Source of the DNA: Pseudomonadota bacterium
GTDB taxonomy: Bacteria > Pseudomonadota > Alphaproteobacteria > Sphingomonadales > Sphingomonadaceae
Reading direction: 5' to 3'
Assembly: GCA_023390415.1 (NCBI GenBank)
Contig: JAEWCW010000145.1
Location: forward strand, 1-7,669
Length of the DNA stretch: 7,669 nt
The notes beneath the pieces are model-generated. The model was not told the origin of the DNA. It searched no databases and saw only the letters and a program-made list of their open reading frames with translations. Below, piece by piece: positions 1 through 4,549 of this stretch; position 1 is the first letter of the stretch; each line of letters starts with the position of its first letter. The position numbers and the translations under genes were made by a program.

Positions 1-668
1 TCCACCCCCATCCCGCCCGCGATCTCCACCAGCCGCTCCTTCATGGTGGAAAGGTTGAAGGCATGATCCTTTGCCATGAAGAACCAGGTGTCCTGCTCGA
101 GCCTGCGGTGGTTCACCACGATATGGACATGGGGATGCGAGCGGTCCGTGTGCAGCGCCGCCACATAGGCCCATTCATCCTGCACATGGGTGCCTGACTG
201 GAACATCTCGAAGGCCCAGGCCTCCGCGATCCGCAGCGCCTTCCGGGGCGCAAGGTCATAGGGAAAGGAGAGCAGCAGATGCGTGGTATGGCCGTTCTTC
301 GGATCGCCCCGCCAGCCGTCCGACCAGTCGAGCACAATCGCGCGGCGCTGCTCGGCTGACAGCACCTGTGCCTCTGGATCAAGCGCGACCGTGTTGCCGA
401 AGAGCGCATGGGATTTGGTGAAGAGATAGCGAAGCTGTGCCTTGAGCCGGACCGGCGTTTGCGTGCCGCCCCGCGCGATCTTCTTCAGCACTGCGGCGTT
501 CGAGCCCTGGCCCACCCGCCACAGATTGCGGGCCTGCGCCGAGAAGGATGACCCCCCTGACCCGGATCGTCGCCCCTTCGTCTTGCCGAACCCACTGTCC
601 CGCGGCACCCGGCCACCGGCGCGGCGCAGCCGGATCTCGCCGATCAGATCATCCGAGAGGCTCGCCAT
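1..668 (-). CDS. VirD2-like MOBP relaxase, N-terminal part (cut by window edge)
   Basis: This enzyme would nick the transfer origin of a plasmid or conjugative element and carry the strand through the transfer channel, covalently bound through a tyrosine. The 222 visible residues read through open to the left edge, so the C-terminus is outside the window. The metal-binding histidine motif is clear: HTDRSHPHVHIVVN, with H173, H178, H180 and H182. Y81 in QLRYLFTK sits where VirD2 has its catalytic tyrosine, and the segments THLLLSFP and AWAFEMFQSG also match the VirD2 pattern. About 50 Gly/Ser/Arg-rich residues precede the conserved domain, which is longer than in VirD2. The start is supported by AAGGAGG at 675-681, six bases before ATG. 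The gene overlaps the upstream MobC-like gene by 20 bp, so the two are probably translationally coupled. The family is well supported; the MOB subclass is from recalled similarity. Confidence 0.9.
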   Translation of the reverse strand, partial: MASLSDDLIGEIRLRRAGGRVPRDSGFGKTKGRRSGSGGSSFSAQARNLWRVGQGSNAAVLKKIARGGTQTPVRLKAQLRYLFTKSHALFGNTVALDPEAQVLSAEQRRAIVLDWSDGWRGDPKNGHTTHLLLSFPYDLAPRKALRIAEAWAFEMFQSGTHVQDEWAYVAALHTDRSHPHVHIVVNHRRLEQDTWFFMAKDHAFNLSTMKERLVEIAGGMGV

Positions 669-1197
669 GCTCCGCCTCCTTCCATGCTGCAAAGAGCCGG
701 ATCCCGCGACGCCGCTGCTCGTCCACCACTGCCCGCAGATCGGCGCGCATCTCCGGCAGGGTCTGGCGCAGGGCGTTGAGGACCGCCCATTGCTCACCGC
801 TTGGATCGATGCGACCCTGGCCCGCCGCCAAGGCGATTGCGTTCACGGCAAGGCCGATCTCCTGGAGCTCGGCCCGCACGGCCTCGAGGCGCGCACCGGT
901 GGCGGGGTCGAACTCCAGCATCCCCGAGGCCGCCCGCACCAGGGCTCGCAGGGCGTCCGAGGTCGAGCCAAGGCCATGGCGCGCTTTCAGGGCTTCGAAG
1001 GCGCCGAGTTCGACCGGCGACAGCCGGGCCGAGACGGCTTGGCCTGCGGTGGTGGCCGTCTCCCGGCTGCGGCGGGGGCCGTCCGGGCGGGTCTTGCTGA
1101 TCTGTTTGCCAGAACCGTGCTGTGACGCGGGCGAGCGCCGCTTGCCGCCGGGGCGCACTGGGTCTGCGGGGGTCTGGGGCGTGTCTCGAAGGGCCAT
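649..1197 (-). CDS. MobC/VirD1-like relaxosome accessory protein
   Basis: This is probably the DNA-binding partner that recruits the relaxase to the transfer origin. The 182-residue product has a basic, Pro/Arg-rich N-terminus. A ribbon-helix-helix-like stretch follows at about residues 54-90 (VSARLSPVELGAFEALKARH, then a helix with DALRALVRAA). Next comes the MobC-like motif LQEIGLAVNAIALAA at about residues 111-125, then an Arg/Glu-rich helix. It lies directly upstream of the relaxase and overlaps it, the usual virD1-virD2 or mobC-mobA order. I chose the ATG at 1197 because AGGAG (1204-1208) is six bases upstream. An in-frame ATG at 1233 would add 12 residues, but it lies inside an inverted repeat that looks regulatory, and its Shine-Dalgarno (GAGGTG) is weaker. 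Function rests on the weak motif plus gene context; the sequence alone would be a hypothetical protein. Confidence 0.75.
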   Translation of the reverse strand: MALRDTPQTPADPVRPGGKRRSPASQHGSGKQISKTRPDGPRRSRETATTAGQAVSARLSPVELGAFEALKARHGLGSTSDALRALVRAASGMLEFDPATGARLEAVRAELQEIGLAVNAIALAAGQGRIDPSGEQWAVLNALRQTLPEMRADLRAVVDEQRRRGIRLFAAWKEAEHGEPLG

Positions 1198-1215
1198 CGG
1201 GCGCTCCTGTCCACT

Positions 1216-1252
1216 GGTGTAGACATTCGGCATTTCCTGCCACCTCTACACC
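1216..1252. repeat. Inverted repeat upstream of the mobilization genes (operator or oriT candidate)
   Basis: Perfect 8-bp arms GGTGTAGA (1216-1223) and TCTACACC (1245-1252) flank a 21-bp spacer. The spacer holds a smaller inverted repeat, GGCA-TTTCC-TGCC (1232-1244 region), so the element can fold as a nested hairpin. It begins about 5 bp downstream of the -10 box of the predicted mobC promoter and so covers the likely transcription start. Relaxosome accessory proteins of this type often bind repeats next to oriT and repress their own genes, so an operator, an oriT arm or both are possible. No recognisable nic sequence was found. Confidence 0.5.
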
Positions 1253-1256
1253 TCTC

Positions 1257-1285
1257 ATAATGCCATAGTCTGCGGGCTCCGTCAC
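1257..1285 (-). promoter_or_regulatory. Predicted sigma70-type promoter of the mobC-relaxase operon
   Basis: On the minus strand, GTGACG (1280-1285, four of six consensus bases) and CATTAT (1257-1262, four of six) are separated by exactly 17 bp. Transcription would start near 1250, inside the inverted repeat, leaving a leader of about 50 bases before the ATG at 1197. It sits in the 83-119 bp gap after the L,D-transpeptidase gene, so the mobilization genes need not depend on read-through. This is prediction by eye only. Confidence 0.45.
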
Positions 1286-1316
1286 GGGGTTTAATGAAGA
1301 AGCGCTGAGCTATCCC

Positions 1317-1820
1317 TTATGGCTTGATGAAGATCGGTGTACCAGGCTGCACCAAGGTGAAAATCTCGGCCATCTCACGGTCAGTAACGGCGGCGCAGCC
1401 CCGCGTCCAATCGCGTGGCGGGTTCTGCACGCGGGGCCCGCGCCCGTGGATGAAGATGTCGCCGCCCGGATCGCGGCCAAGTGCGCGGGCGCGCGCCCGG
1501 TCCTGTGCATTGGGATAGGAAATTCCCAGCGACAGGAAGAAATTCGATCCGGGATTGCGATGTGTGATGTAGTAAAGCCCCTCGGGCGTGCGGCCGTCGC
1601 CCTGGTGCTGCTTGTGGCCCGCGGGGTTCGGTCCCAGATCGACGCTGTAGGATCGAACGGCCTTCCTGCCACTCAGCAGGTAAAGCGTCCGCGACGACTT
1701 GTCCAAAAGAAGCTGGGTAACCTGCGGCCGATGCTCTGGCCCTGACGGATCGACATTCGCCACGGCAGGCGACCCCAGGAATGTGGCCAGCAGGATGAAT
1801 GCGCAAAACGCCTGTTTCAT
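1317..1820 (-). CDS. Small secreted L,D-transpeptidase (YkuD family)
   Basis: YkuD-family enzymes act on peptidoglycan stem peptides in the periplasm. They form 3-3 cross-links, attach outer-membrane proteins to peptidoglycan, or in some members reverse such bonds; which one applies here cannot be told. The 167-residue precursor has a Sec signal peptide (hydrophobic residues 4-17, likely cleavage after AVA at residue 21), then one catalytic domain (about 34-167). The signature is H125-G126 followed by T139-R140-G141-C142, with C142 as nucleophile. The only other cysteine, C6, is in the signal peptide, so the mature protein has a single cysteine. There is no LysM or other peptidoglycan-binding domain, so this is a minimal form. 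The ATG at 1820 is preceded by GAGGGA, which lies in a predicted hairpin. A DsbA-family gene lies 96 bp upstream on the same strand and may share a transcript. Confidence 0.9.
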   Translation of the reverse strand: MKQAFCAFILLATFLGSPAVANVDPSGPEHRPQVTQLLLDKSSRTLYLLSGRKAVRSYSVDLGPNPAGHKQHQGDGRTPEGLYYITHRNPGSNFFLSLGISYPNAQDRARARALGRDPGGDIFIHGRGPRVQNPPRDWTRGCAAVTDREMAEIFTLVQPGTPIFIKP

Positions 1821-1824
1821 GGTG

Positions 1825-1878
1825 TCCCTCGTTCCGTTCTTGCCGGCTGTTGCCGCCGGTCAAAAGGAATACGAGGGA
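1825..1878 (-). promoter_or_regulatory. Structured leader that may mask the L,D-transpeptidase ribosome binding site
   Basis: In minus-strand RNA, TCCCTCG-(TA)-TTCC (complement of 1866-1878) can pair with GGAACGAGGGA (complement of 1825-1835). This gives an 11-bp stem with one 2-nt bulge; an alternative uninterrupted 8-bp pairing (TCCCTCGT/ACGAGGGA) uses the same strands. The loop holds a second hairpin, CCGGC-7 nt-GCCGG (1843-1859). The 3' strand of the stem contains GAGGGA, the Shine-Dalgarno four bases before the start codon, so folding would hide it. There is no U-tract, so it does not look like a terminator. No known riboswitch class was recognised. Confidence 0.5.
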
Positions 1879-1916
1879 AGGGTTAAGTTATTCCCAGGAT
1901 TCAGAAACTCTGCCGA

Positions 1917-2546
1917 TTACGCCAGTCCCAGCGTCTGGCGACCGCGCACGACCAGTCCGGCCAGATCGGCGCGGCTTTGTTCACCAAAGACCGCCTCGTC
2001 GCCGGCGATGAAGGTGGGCGTGCCCATCAGGCCCATGTGTTCGGCAAGCCGGAAGGACAGCCCGATATGGCGGGTCACGGGCTCGGCCTCCATGCCGCGG
2101 CGGAGGCCGGGTTCGTCCAGGCCAAGTTGGCGGGCCGTGCGCATCACGCTGGCTTCCTCGGCCCGGCCGTTCATGGCCATCAGGGCAGTGTGGAATTGCC
2201 AGTATTTCCCGGTTTCCAGCGACGCCAGCGAGGCACGGGCGGCAAAGTCGGACCCTTCGCCAAAGACCGGCCATTCGCGATAAACCACGCGCAGCTTTGG
2301 ATCGGACGAGATGACCTGCTGGATCGGTCCCACCATCTTGCGGCAATGCGGGCAGTTATAGTCGAAGAACACCGACAGAGTAATATCGCCATCCGGGTTG
2401 CCCAAGACCGGCGCGGTCGGGTCACGTTCCAGAGACTTGCGCAATTCCTCGGGCATGGGGTTCGGGCGGTCGGCGGCCCGGGCGGGCAGGACCGCCATGG
2501 CCCCGCAGGCTGCGGCAGCGGTCAGGACAAGGCGGCGAGGGATCAT
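1917..2546 (-). CDS. DsbA-family (Com1-like) periplasmic thiol:disulfide oxidoreductase
   Basis: This is a secreted thioredoxin-fold protein that oxidises, reduces or isomerises cysteines of periplasmic substrates. The 209-residue precursor starts MIPRRLVLTAAA and ends its signal near PARA-A (residue 24-25). The RR followed by a hydrophobic run could be a Tat signal, although Sec export is equally plausible. The redox site is C65-P-H-C68 in FFDYNCPHCRK, and the cis-proline is P177 in GTPTF; both are hallmarks of the family. The stretch APVLGNPDGDITLSVFFDYN is typical of the Com1-like subgroup, distinct from classical E. coli DsbA. I chose the ATG at 2546 because it begins the signal peptide and has AAGG eight bases upstream; the frame stays open to an ATG at 2738, but that extension has no signal character and crosses the divergent promoter. 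The L,D-transpeptidase gene follows on the same strand. No DsbB-like membrane partner is in view. Confidence 0.92.
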   Translation of the reverse strand: MIPRRLVLTAAAACGAMAVLPARAADRPNPMPEELRKSLERDPTAPVLGNPDGDITLSVFFDYNCPHCRKMVGPIQQVISSDPKLRVVYREWPVFGEGSDFAARASLASLETGKYWQFHTALMAMNGRAEEASVMRTARQLGLDEPGLRRGMEAEPVTRHIGLSFRLAEHMGLMGTPTFIAGDEAVFGEQSRADLAGLVVRGRQTLGLA

Positions 2547-2647
2547 GGTCAAGACCTTTCGACAGGGACAGGCATAGCTAATCCGTTGCCGAAAGCAGAG
2601 GAAACGCCCCGTCCGGTCACGATCCCGTAGGGCAGTCGCTTCCAGAG

Positions 2648-2682
2648 CATTGACGCCTTGCCCAGCATGCCTAAGTTCAATG
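2648..2682 (+). promoter_or_regulatory. Candidate promoter/operator of the toxin-antitoxin operon
   Basis: TTGACG (2650-2655) and TAAGTT (2672-2677) are spaced by 16 bp and would start transcription about 20 bases before the antitoxin ATG at 2703. The -35 is good and the -10 is weak. The 6-bp inverted repeat CATTGA (2648-2653) / TCAATG (2677-2682) brackets this promoter. Type II antitoxins usually repress their own promoter by binding such palindromes, but a 6-bp repeat can arise by chance. The rest of the 156-bp gap between the divergent DsbA-family and antitoxin genes shows no other convincing element. Confidence 0.35.
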
Positions 2683-2702
2683 GACCAACCGAGAGATGTG
2701 CC

Positions 2703-2948
2703 ATGAAGACCGTGAACATCCACGAGGCAAAGACCCATCTGTCCCGGCTTGTCGACGACGCGGCGCGCGGACAGCCTTTTGTCATCGCGCGCGCGGGCAA
2801 GCCCCTGGTCAAGGTCACAATGATCGAGGGCGATCCCCCCCGGCGCCTAGGTTTCCTGGAAGGCCAGGCCGACATTCCCGACGATTTCGACGACATCAGG
2901 GCGGACCGGATCCGCGCCCTGTTCGAAGGCGGTGATCCCGCCCCATGA
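2703..2948 (+). CDS. Phd/YefM-family antitoxin of a type II toxin-antitoxin system
   Basis: This protein should bind and neutralise the PIN toxin encoded next and repress the shared promoter as a complex. The 81 residues begin MKTVNIHEAKTHLSRLVDDA, the classic Phd/YefM DNA-binding N-terminus (about 1-50), with PFVIARAGKPLVKV as the following strand region. The acidic C-terminal tail (RRLGFLEGQADIPDDFDD, about 48-64, then IRALFEG) is the usual toxin-wrapping segment. I chose the ATG at 2703, with GAGAG seven bases upstream, because the family motif starts there; a TTG start at 2658 would add 15 residues without family character. The stop overlaps the toxin start as ATGA, which favours coupled translation. 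Cognate pairing rests on position and family knowledge. Confidence 0.9.
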   Translation: MKTVNIHEAKTHLSRLVDDAARGQPFVIARAGKPLVKVTMIEGDPPRRLGFLEGQADIPDDFDDIRADRIRALFEGGDPAP

Positions 2949-3331
2949 ATGTGCTTCTGGACACGCATCTGCTGCTGTGGGCGGCGTTCCGGCCTGACCG
3001 GCTGTCGCCCGATGCCGCGGCCATGATCGCCGATCCGGGAAACCGGCTGTGGTTCTCGGCCGCCTCGATCTGGGAGGTGGCGATCAAGCGCAGCCTGGAC
3101 CGTCCCGATTTCCGCGTCGATCCGGGTGTGCTGCGGGCGGGGCTTCTGGCCAACGACTATGCCGAACTGCCCATTGCCGGGCGTCATTGCCTGGGCCTGT
3201 CGGGTCTTCCCGCCCTTCACGCCGATCCCTTCGACCGCATCCTGATCGCGCAGGCCCTGGCCGAGGGGATGATGCTTTTGACCTCGGACGCCCGCGTTGC
3301 GGCCTATCCCGGACCCATCCGCGCGGTCTGA
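2945..3331 (+). CDS. vapC: PIN-domain ribonuclease toxin (VapC family)
   Basis: VapC toxins are metal-dependent ribonucleases that stop translation by cutting tRNA or rRNA when the antitoxin is degraded; the target of this one is unknown. The 128-residue product is one PIN domain of normal length. The acidic site is intact: D6 in LLDTHLLLW, E44 in SIWEVAIK, D94/D97 in HADPFDRILIAQA, and D115 in LLTSDARV, so it should be active. It follows the Phd/YefM-type antitoxin with a 4-bp overlap (ATGA at 2945-2948), ensuring linked production. The TGA is 108 bp before the efflux operon on the same strand, and no clear terminator lies between, so some read-through into the pump genes is possible. Confidence 0.93.
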   Translation: MNVLLDTHLLLWAAFRPDRLSPDAAAMIADPGNRLWFSAASIWEVAIKRSLDRPDFRVDPGVLRAGLLANDYAELPIAGRHCLGLSGLPALHADPFDRILIAQALAEGMMLLTSDARVAAYPGPIRAV

Positions 3332-3362
3332 TCCGATCCGCCCCGTTCACATGTCCGGGACC

Positions 3363-3403
3363 GGAACGATATCGGTTGTTCCTTTTGGCGCAATCGGTTG
3401 TTC
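3363..3403 (+). promoter_or_regulatory. Repeated operator-like motif upstream of the RND efflux operon
   Basis: The 11-bp motif ATCGGTTGTTC occurs twice without mismatch, at 3371-3381 and 3393-3403, so the copies are 22 bp apart, about two helical turns. The first copy also lies in an inverted repeat, GGAAC (3363-3367) with GTTCC (3378-3382), around the palindrome CGATATCG (3367-3374). Such an arrangement suits a dimeric regulator bound twice on one face of the helix. A weak promoter candidate is TTCACA (3346-3351) with TATCGG (3370-3375), which would place the repeats over the -10 box and start site, as for a repressor. No regulator gene is in the window. Confidence 0.5.
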
Positions 3404-3439
3404 TAAGACCAGCACCTCTGATCGCTCGAAGGAGCAGAC

Positions 3440-4549
3440 ATGCGCGCGGTGAAGGCCGTCCTGGGACTGGTCGTGATCCTGGCCGCTGCGGCGGGCGGGC
3501 TGTGGCTGACCGAACGGCTTCTGGCGGCCCCCGAACCCGCTCAGATGGCCCAGGGCGGCGGCGCCCCCCTGCGGGTCGAGACCATCGCCCCCGAGACCGT
3601 CACCTTCGCCGATGCCGTCACCGCCGTGGGCACCGCCCGCGCGCGCCAGGCCGTCGATCTGCTGCCCGATTCCAGCGGCCGCATCACCCGCATCGCCTTC
3701 CGCCCCGGCGACCGGGTGGAGGCGGGCGAGATCCTGGTGGAACTGGACGACCGCGCCGAACAGGCCGACCTGAAAGCGGCCGAGGCAACCCTGGCCGAGG
3801 CGCAGGCGGCCTTTTCCCGCCAGGAAAGCCTGAACCAGTCGGGCAGTTCCTCGGACGCTGCCTATCAGACCGCACGCGCCGCGCTGCTGCGGGCCGAGGC
3901 GGAACGCGACCGCGCCCTGGTCGCGCTCGAGGATCGCAGCCTGCGCGCGCCCTTCGCGGGCGTCATCGGCCTGACCGACCTGGTGGAAGGGCAGCTGATC
4001 GACATCGCCACCCCCATCGCCACCCTGGACGACCTGTCGGTGGTCGAGGTCGATTTCAGCGTGCCGGAAATCCTGCTGCCCCGCCTGCAACGGGGCCAGC
4101 GGGTCGAACTGACCTCGGCCGCCTGGCCGGGTCGCGCCTTCCAGGGCGAGATCAGCCGCATCGACAGCCGCGTCGATGCCGCGACCCGCAGCCTGGCCCT
4201 GCGCGCGGAAATCCCCAACGACGACCGCGCGCTTGCCGGCGGCATGTTCCTGCAGGTGCGGCTGGTCCTGGCCGAACGGCAGCGCCCGGCGATCCCGGAA
4301 AACGCGCTGAACGTCGAAGGCGACCGGGTGCTGGTCATGGTGGCGGACGGCGGCACCGCGCGGCAGGTGGACATCGTCACCGGCCAGCAGCAGGACGGAT
4401 TGGTCGAGGTGGTGTCCGGCCTGGATCCGTCTGCCCGGATCATCGTGACAAACCTGCACCGCCTGTCCGACGGCATCCCCGTCGAGGCGGTGGCCCAGGA
4501 GCGCCGGGTCGAGGCCGCGCCCGCGCCGCCCACGGAAGGCGACGGATGA
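3440..4549 (+). CDS. RND efflux periplasmic adaptor subunit (HlyD/MexE-like membrane fusion protein)
   Basis: The adaptor links the inner-membrane pump encoded next to an outer-membrane channel. The 369-residue protein has an N-terminal hydrophobic anchor (about 5-28). It contains no cysteine at all, so unlike AcrA or MexA it is not a lipoprotein. The lipoyl-like halves lie at about 70-104 (SGRITRIAFRPGDRVEAGEI) and 166-199 (LRAPFAGVIG). They enclose an Ala/Glu/Arg-rich coiled-coil hairpin (about 105-165), short as in RND adaptors. A beta-barrel (about 200-278, with GMFLQVRLVL) and a membrane-proximal domain (about 280-350) follow; the last 20 residues are a Pro/Ala-rich tail. The start is well set by AAGGAG (3429-3434) five bases before ATG. 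The stop overlaps the pump start as ATGA. The substrate cannot be deduced. Confidence 0.95.
   Translation: MRAVKAVLGLVVILAAAAGGLWLTERLLAAPEPAQMAQGGGAPLRVETIAPETVTFADAVTAVGTARARQAVDLLPDSSGRITRIAFRPGDRVEAGEILVELDDRAEQADLKAAEATLAEAQAAFSRQESLNQSGSSSDAAYQTARAALLRAEAERDRALVALEDRSLRAPFAGVIGLTDLVEGQLIDIATPIATLDDLSVVEVDFSVPEILLPRLQRGQRVELTSAAWPGRAFQGEISRIDSRVDAATRSLALRAEIPNDDRALAGGMFLQVRLVLAERQRPAIPENALNVEGDRVLVMVADGGTARQVDIVTGQQQDGLVEVVSGLDPSARIIVTNLHRLSDGIPVEAVAQERRVEAAPAPPTEGDG

Noticed and set aside
442..1222. Plus-strand open frames of over 220 codons across the mobilization genes
   Set aside because: The minus strand carries the histidine motif of the relaxase and a well-placed ribosome binding site. 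The plus-strand products look like antisense shadows.
1308..1320. TATCC (1311-1315) as part of a VirD2/RP4-type nic site (TATCCTG)
   Set aside because: Only the five-base core matches, the next bases differ, and it lies in the last codons of the transpeptidase gene. A five-base match is expected by chance.
1843..1859. CCGGC/GCCGG hairpin as terminator of the DsbA-family gene
   Set aside because: The stem has only five pairs and no T-run follows on the minus strand. It fits better as the inner part of the larger leader hairpin.
2547..2738. Longer start for the DsbA-family gene at 2738
   Set aside because: The added 64 residues have no signal peptide character and cross the divergent intergenic region and the antitoxin start. 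The signal peptide begins at 2546.
3354..3365. TCCGG-GA-CCGGA inverted repeat after vapC as a terminator
   Set aside because: The two-base loop is too small for a stable RNA hairpin and no T-run follows.
3049..4545. In-frame upstream extension of the pump by 499 codons, suggesting a fusion
   Set aside because: It overlaps the vapC end and the whole adaptor in another frame and is Arg/Gly/Pro-rich noise. The ATG at 4546 starts the conserved pump N-terminus.
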